Assembly: GCA_937950325.1 (NCBI GenBank)
Contig: CALFDJ010000016.1
Location: 1-64,000 of the forward strand
Source of the DNA: an uncultured Collinsella sp.
GTDB lineage: Bacteria > Actinomycetota > Coriobacteriia > Coriobacteriales > Coriobacteriaceae
DNA length: 64,000 bases
Direction of reading: 5' to 3'
Both the position numbers and the translations under genes were made by a program. Each line of letters opens with the position of its first letter. Position 1 is the stretch's first letter. The notes below the pieces were generated by a model. That model was given only the letters and a program-made list of their open reading frames with translations. It was not told where the DNA came from and ran no database searches. This document shows, piece by piece, positions 27,388-35,445 of the stretch.

Positions 27388-29030
27388 TGGCTCGGTTGGA
27401 TAGGGGCCCGGTGTCGGGCGCGGCGTGCGGCCCGGATATGCCGGCGATTGAGGTGCGGAGCCTGAGCTTTGCCTACCCCGATACTGATGCTGCGGTGCTC
27501 GAGGGGCTCGACTGGTCTGTTCCCCAAGGTGCATTTGCGCTGCTTGTTGGCGGTACCGGTTCGGGCAAGTCGACGCTGCTGTCGCTGCTCAAGCCCGAGA
27601 TCGCGCCGGCGGGTACGCTCTCCGGCGAGCCGCGCGTGCTGGGCGAGAACGTTGCCGACATGGACGTGCGGGCATCGGCGGAGCGCGTGGGTTATGTGTT
27701 TCAGGACCCCGAGAACCAGATCGTGTGCGAGACCGTGTGGCACGAGATGGCGTTTGGTCTGGAAAACTTGGGGCTAGCGCGTGATGAGATGCGCCGTCGC
27801 GTATCTGAGACCAGCTATTTCTTTGGGCTGGAAGATTGGCTCCACCGCGACACCGATACGCTTTCGGGCGGACGCAAGCAGCTGCTGTCGCTGGCGGCTG
27901 TGCTGGCATTACGCCCGCGCGTGCTGCTGCTCGACGAGCCCACGTCTCAGCTCGATCCCGTTGCTGAGAAGAATTTCCTGCACGCGCTGTTTCGTGTGAA
28001 TCGCGAGCTGGGCTGCACGGTTGTTGTGGCGACGCATCAGCCGCGCCCAATGCTCGAATACGCGACGCGTGCGTACCGGATTGAGGACGGTCGCGTGCGC
28101 GAGGTGGCGGATATGGCTTCTTTGGGACGCCGAGAATCGCTGTTTTCCGATGACATGTTGGGGTGGGGTGCCATCCGATGTGCAAAAAACGGAGTATTCA
28201 GCAGGCGTGAGGACAATTTGGGCTCTCTGGAGCCGCCCGGGGACGTATCGAGCGCGAAAAAAAGTTCAGAATTGGACAAATCGTCCGAATTTGTGGCGCA
28301 AACGTCGCTCGAGAATGGCTCGGAAGCCTTCCCGCGCACGGATGGAAGCAGAATACTCCAAAAAATGCACGGCGGGTCGGCTACCACCCTGTCGGAAGGC
28401 TGGTTTCGCTACGATCGCGCGGGCGGTTGGGTGCTGCGCGGGCTCGACGTGGCGTTTTCGGCCGGTGCGGTGCATGCGATCGTGGGCGGCAACGGATGCG
28501 GTAAGTCGACGATACTCTCGGTGCTGGCGAAGACCGCCAAGCTGCAGCGCGGCCGCATGGTGCGCGGAGCGGCCTCGGCGGCGCTGCTGCCTCAGAATCC
28601 CAAAGCATTGCTGGTTGCCGATACGGTTCGCGACGAGCTGATGGAATGGGCTTCGACCTGCGGATATGACGAGACCGTGGCGCGGGAGCGTGCGGCGAGC
28701 TTGGGGTTGTCGGGTCTGGATGGACGCCATCCGTACGATCTTTCGGGCGGGCAGCGTCAACTGCTTGCATTGGCAAAACTGCTGCTAATCGGCCCCGAAC
28801 TGCTATTGCTCGATGAGCCCACCAAGGGTCTAGACCTGTTCAGCCGCCGCATCATCGCCCGCGCCCTGCGTGACCATGCGAAGGCTGGCGGCACCGTCAT
28901 CATGGCTACGCACGATTTGGACTTTGCCGAGCAGGTAGCCGACGACGTCGCCATGATGTTTGACGGCGAGATTGCCTGCATGGAGCCGCCGGCCGACTTC
29001 TTTGCCGACAACGTGTTCTATAGGGCGTGA
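27387..29030 (+). CDS. fused energy-coupling factor ATPase (EcfA-EcfA')
   Basis: Two ABC ATPase domains in one chain of 547 residues. Domain 1 (about 12-245) has GGTGSGKST, LSGGRKQLLSLAAVLALRPR and LLLDEPTSQLD. Domain 2 (about 335-545) has GGNGCGKST, LSGGQRQLLALAKLL and LLLDEPTKGLD. The two normally separate ATPases are thus fused. The linker (about residues 265-330) is Ser/Glu/Lys-rich, has lower GC than the domains, and is bounded in DNA by an imperfect palindrome (28180-28370), so it may be an inserted element. Translationally coupled to ecfT; the S-component gene follows 4 bp later. Confidence 0.9.
   Translation: MARLDRGPVSGAACGPDMPAIEVRSLSFAYPDTDAAVLEGLDWSVPQGAFALLVGGTGSGKSTLLSLLKPEIAPAGTLSGEPRVLGENVADMDVRASAERVGYVFQDPENQIVCETVWHEMAFGLENLGLARDEMRRRVSETSYFFGLEDWLHRDTDTLSGGRKQLLSLAAVLALRPRVLLLDEPTSQLDPVAEKNFLHALFRVNRELGCTVVVATHQPRPMLEYATRAYRIEDGRVREVADMASLGRRESLFSDDMLGWGAIRCAKNGVFSRREDNLGSLEPPGDVSSAKKSSELDKSSEFVAQTSLENGSEAFPRTDGSRILQKMHGGSATTLSEGWFRYDRAGGWVLRGLDVAFSAGAVHAIVGGNGCGKSTILSVLAKTAKLQRGRMVRGAASAALLPQNPKALLVADTVRDELMEWASTCGYDETVARERAASLGLSGLDGRHPYDLSGGQRQLLALAKLLLIGPELLLLDEPTKGLDLFSRRIIARALRDHAKAGGTVIMATHDLDFAEQVADDVAMMFDGEIACMEPPADFFADNVFYRA
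28180..28370. repeat. palindrome-bounded insert inside the fused ECF ATPase linker
   Basis: GTGCAAAAAACGGAGTATTC (28180-28199) and GAATACTCCAAAAAATGCAC (28351-28370) pair over 5 + 9 bp with an internal 6/6 mismatch. The 190 bp keep the reading frame and encode the inter-domain linker. Base composition is more AT-rich than either flanking ABC domain. Confidence 0.5.
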
Positions 29031-29034
29031 TGGG

Positions 29035-29748
29035 ATGACGGACTGTCGTTTCTCGCGTTTGCTTGCAAAACTGGAGATCCCGCTGTTGTTGGCGGTGCCG
29101 GCGGTAATGGCTGCGGCGTTGCTGGCGGGTGTTGAGCAGGCGGCGCTTGCCATGCTTGTCGTGGTGGCGCTGGTGCTCGCGCTGTTCTTTGCGGGTTACG
29201 AGGCATCTCGTCCGGGATTGCGCCAGATTATGCCCACGCTGGTGCTGGCGGCGCTGGCGGCGGCGGGGCGCATCCTGTTTGGGCCCATTCCCGACTTTAA
29301 GCCGGTGAGCGCCATCGCCATTATCGCGGGGGCGACGCTTGGTCGCCGCAACGGTTTTATGGTTGGCGCGCTGGCGGCGCTGACCAGCAATTTCTTTTTT
29401 GGACAGGGCATGTGGACGCCGTGGCAGATGTATGCCTGGGGGCTCGTGGGATACGTTGGCGGTGCGCTGGCGTATGCGGGTGCGTTCGACCGCGCCGACG
29501 GCACCGTGCGCATGCCAGCGCTGCTGGCGTACGGCTTTGCGTCGGGCCTGCTCTATGGCGTCGTGATCAACGCGTATGACATCATTGGATTTGTACGGCC
29601 GCTTACTTGGGCGGGTGCCGTGGCACGTCTTGCCACGGCGGTGCCGTTCGATATCACGCACGGCCTTGCGACCTGCGTGTTTTTGGCCGCCTTGTACAAG
29701 CCTTGGTGCCGTCGCATTAACCGTGTCGTCGTGAAATACGGACTGTAG
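29035..29748 (+). CDS. ECF transporter substrate-binding (S) component
   Basis: An integral membrane protein of 237 residues, about six hydrophobic segments, directly after ecfT and the fused ATPase. Features include GRILFGPIPDFKPVSAIAII, ATLGRRNGFMVGALAALTSN and GMWTPWQMYAWGLVGYVGGA, which fit ECF S components of the vitamin type. It would bind the substrate and topple within the membrane. The substrate (a cobalamin, riboflavin or queuosine-like compound) cannot be decided from this sequence. ATG 29035 is the best in-frame start after the ATPase stop; the ribosome binding site GGGCG is weak, so coupling to the upstream gene is likely. Confidence 0.82.
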   Translation: MTDCRFSRLLAKLEIPLLLAVPAVMAAALLAGVEQAALAMLVVVALVLALFFAGYEASRPGLRQIMPTLVLAALAAAGRILFGPIPDFKPVSAIAIIAGATLGRRNGFMVGALAALTSNFFFGQGMWTPWQMYAWGLVGYVGGALAYAGAFDRADGTVRMPALLAYGFASGLLYGVVINAYDIIGFVRPLTWAGAVARLATAVPFDITHGLATCVFLAALYKPWCRRINRVVVKYGL

Positions 29749-29770
29749 GGCATTTCGCGTTCCCACACGA

Positions 29771-29837
29771 ACTTGCGGTGGAATAGTTCTCGTTTTTGGC
29801 TATTTGCTGCCCAAACAGGAACTACTCCACCGCAACT
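29771..29837 (+). terminator. terminator-like inverted repeat after the ECF operon
   Basis: ACTTGCGGTGGAATAGTTC (29771-29789) pairs with GAACTACTCCACCGCAACT (29819-29837) with two mismatches, around a 29-nt T-rich loop. It is longer than a simple terminator. Confidence 0.6.
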
Positions 29838-29841
29838 TATA

Positions 29842-29881
29842 GGGGGAGAGGGGTCACATGATCTGTTTTCCTCTGTCCCCC
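29842..29881. terminator. second inverted repeat between convergent genes
   Basis: GGGGGAGAGG (29842-29851) pairs with CCTCTGTCCCCC (29870-29881). It probably ends the exonuclease III transcript on the minus strand. Confidence 0.5.
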
Positions 29882-29896
29882 AGGAATTGCTTGGCG

Positions 29897-30715
29897 CTAG
29901 AGCTCTAGCGTGAGGGTGACGGGGCAGTGGTCGCTGCCGAAGATATCGCCGCGGATGCCGGCGTCGCGCACGTTGCCGGCGATTGCGTCGCTCACCAGGA
30001 AGTAATCGATGCGCCAGCCGGCGTTGTTCTTGCGGGCATTAAAGCGATAGCTCCACCAGCTGTAGACACCCTCGACGTCGGGGTTTGCCGCGCGCCAGGT
30101 ATCGGTAAAACCGGCGTCGAGCAGCTCGGTAAACTTACCACGCTCTTCGTCCGAAAAGCCTGCGTTGCCGCGGTTGGACTTGGGGTTCTTAAGGTCGATC
30201 TCCTCGTGAGCCACGTTAAAGTCGCCACAGGTCACTACGGGCTTTCCGGTCTCGCGCTCGAGGCCTGCCAAAAAGCCGCGATAGGCATCGTCCCAGGCCA
30301 TGCGTACATCGATGCGCGCGAGCTCATTTTGGGCGTTGGGCGTATAGACGTCCACGAACCAAAACTTGTCGAACTCGAGCGCACAGACGCGGCCCTCGGT
30401 TGCGGCTTGGGCGACGAGCTCGGCCGCCTCGCCCTCGCCGGCGTGGGGCAGCAGCGCATCGGCGCGCAGCACGCGCAGCGGTTCCTGGCGGCTAAAGACC
30501 GCGGTGCCCGAGTAGCCCTTGCGCTCGGCGTAGCTCCAGGTTTGGTGATAGCCAGGCAGGTCAATATCGACCTGGCCCTCCTGCAGCTTGGTTTCTTGCA
30601 GCGCCAGGATATCGACATCGAGCTCCTGTGCGATCTGGATAAAGCTTGGGTCTTTTTTGAGCACGGCGCGCAGGCCGTTGACGTTCCACGAGGCGAAAGT
30701 GTAAGTCTGAGGCAT
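29897..30715 (-). CDS. exodeoxyribonuclease III / AP endonuclease
   Basis: DNA repair nuclease of the EEP fold (272 residues), cutting at abasic sites and trimming 3' ends. Motifs in order: FASWNVNGLRAVL, ILALQETKLQ with the metal-binding Glu, WSYAERKGYSGTAVFS, VDVYTPNAQNE, VTCGDFNVAHEEIDL, and the C-terminal WRIDYFLVSDA and IFGSDHCPVTLTLEL with the catalytic Asp-His pair. The length fits the XthA/ExoA family. The start complement(30713..30715) follows GAAAGGACACC. It is divergent from the sirtuin gene. Confidence 0.93.
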   Translation of the reverse strand: MPQTYTFASWNVNGLRAVLKKDPSFIQIAQELDVDILALQETKLQEGQVDIDLPGYHQTWSYAERKGYSGTAVFSRQEPLRVLRADALLPHAGEGEAAELVAQAATEGRVCALEFDKFWFVDVYTPNAQNELARIDVRMAWDDAYRGFLAGLERETGKPVVTCGDFNVAHEEIDLKNPKSNRGNAGFSDEERGKFTELLDAGFTDTWRAANPDVEGVYSWWSYRFNARKNNAGWRIDYFLVSDAIAGNVRDAGIRGDIFGSDHCPVTLTLEL

Positions 30716-30828
30716 GGTGTCCTTTCGACGGGGTTGGCAGGCTTAAGATTAGCGCAACAGGGGCGGGGCGGAGTCCGCGAGTGATGGTGCAAACGCCGCC
30801 GTCCCTAAGACACGGACGGAGGACATAT

Positions 30829-31581
30829 ATGACGCAGGCAATATCGGGTCCCAAGCGGGCCTCCGCCGCGCTGGCGGAGCTGTTCGAAACCCATAGCCAC
30901 GTGGCCTTCTTTGGCGGCGCGGGCGTTTCCACGGCAAGCGGCATTCCCGATTTTCGCAGCGTGGACGGTCTGTATCACCGGCGGTTTTCCTATCCGCCCG
31001 AGACTATGCTCTCGCACAGCTTCTACGAGGCGCATCCGGCGGAGTTTTTCGACTTCTACCGGACCAAGATGATCGCCCTTAACGCCAAGCCCAACCACTG
31101 CCACGCCAAGCTGGCGGAGCTGGAGCGCGCCGGCAAGCTCGATGCCGTGGTGACGCAAAATATCGACGGCCTGCATCAGGCGGCTGGTTCACGGCGCGTG
31201 TTTGAGCTGCATGGCTCGGTCCACCGCAATATCTGTCAGACATGCGGCGCGGTCTACAACGCCGAATGGATTTGCGCGCGCGAGCACGAGGATGCCGCGG
31301 GCGTGCCCGTGTGTCCTGCGTGCGGCGGTCGCGTCAAGCCCGATGTGGTCCTCTACGAAGAGCCGCTCGATGAGCGTGTGCTTACCGGCGCCGTTGCTGC
31401 CATCGCCGCAGCCGACGCCCTCGTCGTGGGTGGAACCTCGCTCGTAGTGTATCCGGCGGCGGGCCTCACTCGTTACTTTACTGGCGATACGCTGGCCATT
31501 TGCAATTTGGCGCCCACCGATCAGGATGCAAATGCCGACCTGCTGATTTCTTGCGACATCGCGGCCGCGTTTGCGTTCTAG
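30829..31581 (+). CDS. NAD-dependent protein deacylase, SIR2 family
   Basis: Sirtuin of 250 residues that removes acyl groups from lysines using NAD+. The NAD-binding motifs GGAGVSTASGIPDFRS and TQNIDGLHQAAGS and the catalytic His in FELHGSV are present. The four zinc Cys are in CQTCGAVY and CPACGG. It ends with the GTSLVVYPAAGL and ICNLAPTDQDANADLLI segments typical of CobB/SIR2. ATG 30829 lies 5 bp after ACGGAGGA (30816-30823); an upstream in-frame start (30781) lacks a ribosome binding site. Probably monocistronic; a promoter for folP lies inside and after its end. Confidence 0.93.
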   Translation: MTQAISGPKRASAALAELFETHSHVAFFGGAGVSTASGIPDFRSVDGLYHRRFSYPPETMLSHSFYEAHPAEFFDFYRTKMIALNAKPNHCHAKLAELERAGKLDAVVTQNIDGLHQAAGSRRVFELHGSVHRNICQTCGAVYNAEWICAREHEDAAGVPVCPACGGRVKPDVVLYEEPLDERVLTGAVAAIAAADALVVGGTSLVVYPAAGLTRYFTGDTLAICNLAPTDQDANADLLISCDIAAAFAF

Positions 31582-31601
31582 CCCGCGCGCGCGGATACAA
31601 T
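31571..31601 (+). promoter_or_regulatory. promoter upstream of the folP-folK gene
   Basis: TTGCGT (31571-31576), a 19-bp spacer and TACAAT (31596-31601) lie 75 bp before the start codon. The -35 overlaps the 3' end of the sirtuin gene. Confidence 0.4.
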
Positions 31602-31675
31602 AGAAAGACTGATTGCAAAGCGATCCCGCCGCCAGCGCCCGAGCGCGGCGGCGTGGGCATTTTAGGAGGATGTTC

Positions 31676-33409
31676 ATGGCGAACGACAGCAAGACATGGC
31701 GGTGCGGAAAGTACGAGCTCAGCTTTGATCGTCCGCGCATCATGGGCGTCCTCAACGTGACGCCCGATTCGTTTAGCGACGGCGGTGAGCACTTTGACCA
31801 AGATGCCGCTATCGAGTACGGCCTGGCGATGCTCGATGCCGGCGCCGACATCATCGACGTGGGCGGCGAGTCCACGCGCCCCGGCTTTACCCCGGTCAAC
31901 CCCGACGAGGAGGCGCGTCGCGTGCTGCCCGTCGTGCGCGCGCTTGCCAAAGAGGGCGCCATTGTCTCGATCGACACGCGTCATGTGGCGGTTGCCAAGG
32001 CGGCTGTGCGCTGCGGTGCTTCGATTGTCAACGACGTGACGGGCTTCACCGATCCCAAGATGGTTGAGTTCGTTAAGACGAGCACCTGCGGCGTCATCGT
32101 AATGCACGCCGGCGAGGTCGCCGCACCCGCCCGCACGCACGCGACGGTGCAGCTCGATACCTCGGCTGCGGCGTTTGTTGCCGAGAAGGCGCGCGAAGCG
32201 GCTGCCGAGGCTGCGCGCGAGGCCGAGAAGCCGGCCCGTCGCCGTCGCGGCAAGTTGCTGGGCGAGCCCAAGGCTGAGGCCAAGCTTCCGGGCGGTGTGG
32301 TACAGCCCTCGCTGCCGTTTGGCGAACCGGAGCCCGCGCCCGAGTCCGAGCCAGAGACGCCGGCTGCCGAGCAGACCGCTCCTGCCGCCGAGACTGCAGA
32401 GCCCGAGACCGTGCCCGCAGCTACCGAAGCCGCACCAGAGCCCAGCGACCACCTGGCCGCCATGATGCGCCGCAGCGCCCGCCGCGAGGAAGCCTACGTG
32501 CCCACCTCGCAGCTCCGCCGCTTTACCCTGCCCGATTCTGCGCCCATCATGCGCCGCGTCATGGGCTTTCTGTCCGACCAGGCCCGTACGCTCATCCATG
32601 CCGGCGTGTCGCGCGACCGTATCTGCATCGATCCCGGCCCGGGCTTTGGCAAGACGGCCAATGAGGATATCGTCATCCAGCGCGAGACCGCCAAGATGGC
32701 GTCGCTGGGCTATCCGCTCATGTGCGCCGTGTCGCGCAAGCGCTTTGTGGGCGCCGTCTCGGGCGTGACCGAGGCCGCCGAGCGCGATGCCGCCACATTT
32801 GGTGTGTGCCTGGGCGCCATCCAGGCCGGCGCCAACATCGTGCGCGTGCATGACGTTGCGGGCTTTGCGCAGTTCCTGAACGGTTACTGGGCCGTTGCCA
32901 AGCCGCAGCCGCGCCGCGCGTTTGTGGCCGTGGGTTCCAACCTGGGGCATCGCTGCGACAACATTCGCGCCGCGCGCGACATGATCGCCGAAATCCCGCT
33001 CACCTGCGTGTCCAACTGCTCGCGCATCTACGAGAGCGAGCCGGCCTACGAGACGCGCCAGGACGCGTTTGCCAACGCCGTCATCGAGATCAAGACCGAG
33101 CTGGCTCCGCTGGTGCTGCTCGACGAGCTCATGAAGATCGAGGCCGAGCTGGGTCGCGACCGCTCCAAGAAGGCCAAGGCCAACGGCCCGCGCACCATCG
33201 ACTTGGACCTGCTGTGGATGGATGGCGAGACCCACGGCGGCAAGAAGCTGCGTCTGCCGCATCCGCTGATCGGCGAGCGCGACTTTGTGCTGGTGCCGCT
33301 CGAGGACCTGATGCACGACCCGGCGCGGTTCTTCCGCTACAACGGCGTCGAGGTCAAGGAGCCCGAGGATCGCGTAGGCCATATCGTGGGCGAATTGGGG
33401 CGTATGTAG
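31676..33409 (+). CDS. dihydropteroate synthase / hydroxymethyldihydropterin pyrophosphokinase fusion
   Basis: Folate enzyme of 577 residues. The FolP part has IMGVLNVTPDSFSDGG, DVGGESTRPG, SIDTRHVAVAKAA, IVNDVTGF, IDPGPGFGKT and a final SRKRFVGAV. The FolK part (about 415-577) has FVAVGSNLGHRCDNI, IYESEPAYET and GPRTIDLDLLWMDG. A region of about 110 residues inside the FolP barrel (about 150-260), rich in Ala, Glu and Pro, has no counterpart in ordinary synthases. ATG 31676 follows AGGAGG (31664-31669) with 6 bp spacing. FolB (the aldolase) is not fused or adjacent. The next gene starts directly at the stop codon. Confidence 0.92.
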   Translation: MANDSKTWRCGKYELSFDRPRIMGVLNVTPDSFSDGGEHFDQDAAIEYGLAMLDAGADIIDVGGESTRPGFTPVNPDEEARRVLPVVRALAKEGAIVSIDTRHVAVAKAAVRCGASIVNDVTGFTDPKMVEFVKTSTCGVIVMHAGEVAAPARTHATVQLDTSAAAFVAEKAREAAAEAAREAEKPARRRRGKLLGEPKAEAKLPGGVVQPSLPFGEPEPAPESEPETPAAEQTAPAAETAEPETVPAATEAAPEPSDHLAAMMRRSARREEAYVPTSQLRRFTLPDSAPIMRRVMGFLSDQARTLIHAGVSRDRICIDPGPGFGKTANEDIVIQRETAKMASLGYPLMCAVSRKRFVGAVSGVTEAAERDAATFGVCLGAIQAGANIVRVHDVAGFAQFLNGYWAVAKPQPRRAFVAVGSNLGHRCDNIRAARDMIAEIPLTCVSNCSRIYESEPAYETRQDAFANAVIEIKTELAPLVLLDELMKIEAELGRDRSKKAKANGPRTIDLDLLWMDGETHGGKKLRLPHPLIGERDFVLVPLEDLMHDPARFFRYNGVEVKEPEDRVGHIVGELGRM

Positions 33410-34111
33410 ATGATCGAGATGAATGCTGTTACCGCCGGTACCGAGCTCGACGTGGCGCGTGACGCGGGCCGCGAGGGCATGTCTGCGGGCTGGTGCGCGT
33501 GGAGTACGGGCGATGCATCGCTGGCGTTTTCGCTGGTCGTGCGCCCCGATGTGAACATGCATGCCTTCCACGGCCTGCCGTTTGTGGCCGCAATGGGCAT
33601 GATGGACGCGCTCGTGGGCACGGCCGCAACGCCGGGCCTGGGGCTTGCCGGCAAGGTGGGCATCCAGTGGCCGAGTGACATCGTGTGCGGCGCGCCTGCG
33701 TTTGAGACATCGCTCGCGTGCGTCGCCGTCAACGGTGGTGCCGGTGCTGCGGGCATGTTTGCCGCGGTGACGGTTGATGTTGAGCGTGCGGCGCTAGGCG
33801 AGCTCGGCGTGGATATGGCCGACGAGGTGCTGGTCGAGGTGCTGGCCGCGGCGGTGCTCGCTCGCATTGACACCTGGGCGGTTGTTGCCAACACGCCGCA
33901 GGGCGCTGCCGGCCCGCTGGCCCCGGTGCTGGGTGAGTACTTCGATATGGTGCCGCTGCTGGGTCGTCAGGTCGCGGCGGTGTCGCCCAACGGCCTGCCG
34001 CTCGCGGTTGGTGTGTTTGCGGGCCTGGACATCTGGGGTCGCGCGACCATCAAGACCGATGCCGGCGAGCAGGAGTTTCCGCCCGAGGCCGTGCGCGTTC
34101 GCGGGCTGTAA
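33410..34111 (+). CDS. degenerate biotin--protein ligase-like protein
   Basis: A 233-residue protein with the outline of the BirA catalytic and C-terminal domains. LAFSLVVRPDVN corresponds to the ligase strand after the biotin loop, VGIQWPSDIVC to the KWPND motif, and GLDIWGRATIKTD plus the last residues to the BPL C-terminal barrel. Key residues are altered: the GRGRxGRxW loop reads GREGMSAGWCAW, and the Lys of KWPND is Gln. It may have lost biotin-AMP chemistry. ATG 33410 begins the base after the folP-folK stop, so it is co-translated with that gene. The family call is moderate and the function is open. Confidence 0.55.
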   Translation: MIEMNAVTAGTELDVARDAGREGMSAGWCAWSTGDASLAFSLVVRPDVNMHAFHGLPFVAAMGMMDALVGTAATPGLGLAGKVGIQWPSDIVCGAPAFETSLACVAVNGGAGAAGMFAAVTVDVERAALGELGVDMADEVLVEVLAAAVLARIDTWAVVANTPQGAAGPLAPVLGEYFDMVPLLGRQVAAVSPNGLPLAVGVFAGLDIWGRATIKTDAGEQEFPPEAVRVRGL

Positions 34112-34150
34112 CGCAGGGCGCCAGCGCCCAAAGATAACGATGACAACGGA

Positions 34151-34178
34151 GTCCTCCTCGGCTTGCACCGGGGAGGGC
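34151..34178 (+). terminator. weak terminator hairpin
   Basis: GTCCTCCTCGG (34151-34161) pairs with CCGGGGAGGGC (34168-34178), followed by TTTCG. It lies 40 bp after the biotin ligase-like gene. Confidence 0.5.
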
Positions 34179-34212
34179 TTTCGCTTGTCTGGGGAATGGG
34201 TTGCCAGCGCTT

Positions 34213-34251
34213 TATTCCTCAAAATTGAAAATTATTCAGTTTTGAGGAATA
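34213..34251. repeat. AT-rich inverted repeat
   Basis: TATTCCTCAAAA (34213-34224) pairs perfectly with TTTTGAGGAATA (34240-34251). It stands between two convergent genes and could act as a terminator for coaX on the minus strand. Confidence 0.6.
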
Positions 34252-34310
34252 GGCTTGGCGAACGTTTGCGGGGACTGTGGCATCGGGCGTGCTCGACTTA
34301 GGTCCTCGTC

Positions 34311-35084
34311 CTACCCCAGCTTCTGCATGCGGCGGTAGATTTCGCAAATGCCTTTGATGGTGAGTTGTCCATCGACCACGTCGAAGGCGTCGGTTGAATC
34401 GGCGACGATGCTGGCGAGACCGCCCGTGGCGATAACGGTGGCGTCCTCGCGCCCCAGCTCGCGCTTCATGCGCGCAACCAGGCCCTCGGCCATGGCGGCG
34501 GCGCCCGTTACGGCGCCGACCTTGATGCACTCCTCGGTATCGCGGCCGATGGCGTGCTCGGGCGCCTCGAGCGGCACGCTGGCGAGTTTGGCGGCACGGG
34601 CGGCAAGCGCGTCCATGGAGATGCGGATGCCCGGCGCGATCGCTCCGCCAATGTAATAACCGTCCTCATCGATGACGTCGATATTGGTCGCGGTGCCAAA
34701 GTCCACCACGATTGCCGGCGCGCCGTAGAAAGTTTCGGCCGCAACGGCGTTGGCGACGCGGTCGGCACCCACGGCTTGGGGGCGCGCCGCGCGCAGCTTG
34801 GTCACCGCGGCCGTCTGCGGCCCGATGACGATGGCGTCCGCGGCAATGCGGTCGGCCACGGCGTGCCACTCGCGCGAGAGCTGCGGCACCACGCCGGCAA
34901 AGGCGATCGCGTCGACCGCGTCGAGCGAAAGGCCGTACATCTTAAAGAAACCCATCAGGCGCACATGGATCTCGTCGGCGGTATAGGAGCGGTCGGTGGG
35001 CATGCGCCACGACTGCACCAGCTCGTCTCCGTCAAACAGGCCCATGGCCGTCTGCGTGTTTCCCATATCGATAGCGAGCAGCAT
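34311..35084 (-). CDS. coaX: type III pantothenate kinase
   Basis: First step of coenzyme A synthesis, phosphorylating pantothenate; 257 residues. The acetate-kinase-like fold is recognised by LAIDMGNTQTAMGLF at the start, GADRVANAVAAE, the central DFGTATNIDV, and the GGAIAPGIRISMDALAARAAKL segment. The catalytic Asp lies in GADRV. The start complement(35082..35084) has TGGAG upstream; longer in-frame extensions would run through the initiator tRNA gene on the other strand and are rejected. Type III kinases are typically feedback-resistant. On the minus strand TACAAT at 35121-35126 is a possible -10 box. Confidence 0.93.
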   Translation of the reverse strand: MLLAIDMGNTQTAMGLFDGDELVQSWRMPTDRSYTADEIHVRLMGFFKMYGLSLDAVDAIAFAGVVPQLSREWHAVADRIAADAIVIGPQTAAVTKLRAARPQAVGADRVANAVAAETFYGAPAIVVDFGTATNIDVIDEDGYYIGGAIAPGIRISMDALAARAAKLASVPLEAPEHAIGRDTEECIKVGAVTGAAAMAEGLVARMKRELGREDATVIATGGLASIVADSTDAFDVVDGQLTIKGICEIYRRMQKLG

Positions 35085-35220
35085 GTCTACTCCAGGTGTC
35101 GGCGTAAAAGGACGCGCACCATTGTATACGCGCCGCCGCCGGCGCTCGGCTGCGATTCGTTTACGATGATATGTACTGAGGGGTTTAAATATGAAGGAAT
35201 TATGCTCTACGAGATTTTCC

Positions 35221-35249
35221 TTGCCGTTTACCGAACTCCCACGTAATAT
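35221..35249 (+). promoter_or_regulatory. tRNA-fMet promoter
   Basis: TTGCCG (35221-35226), a 17-bp spacer and TAATAT (35244-35249), ending about 30 bp before the tRNA. Confidence 0.5.
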
Positions 35250-35280
35250 TCTTTCTTGCGCACATGAGGCGCCCAGACAT

Positions 35281-35357
35281 TGCGGGGTGGAGCAGTCTGG
35301 TAGCTCGCCGGGCTCATAACCCGGAGGTCGTAGGTTCAAATCCTGCCCCCGCGACCA
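35281..35357 (+). tRNA. initiator tRNA-fMet (anticodon CAT)
   Basis: A 77-nt cloverleaf with encoded CCA (35355-35357). The anticodon stem CCGGG-CTCATAA-CCCGG has the three stacked G:C pairs of initiator tRNAs, and the D stem GAGC/GCTC has the A11:U24 pair. The T arm is GTAGG-TTCAAAT-CCTGC. Acceptor pairing is GCGGGG with CCCCGC at positions 2-7. Position 1 is U opposite G72, a weak wobble instead of the common C1/A72 mismatch. This identifies it as initiator rather than elongator Met. Confidence 0.92.
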
Positions 35358-35366
35358 AGAACTTGC

Positions 35367-35396
35367 AGCTCGTCGGCCTAGCCGGCGAGCTTTTTT
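35367..35396 (+). terminator. rho-independent terminator of tRNA-fMet
   Basis: AGCTCG (35367-35372) and CGAGCT (35386-35391) close a stem with CGGC/GCCG inside, followed by a T run (35391-35396). Confidence 0.88.
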
Positions 35397-35445
35397 GTTA
35401 TTTCGGGACCGTGTTTTCGGTCCAATTCTCGGCCTCTCAAACAAA

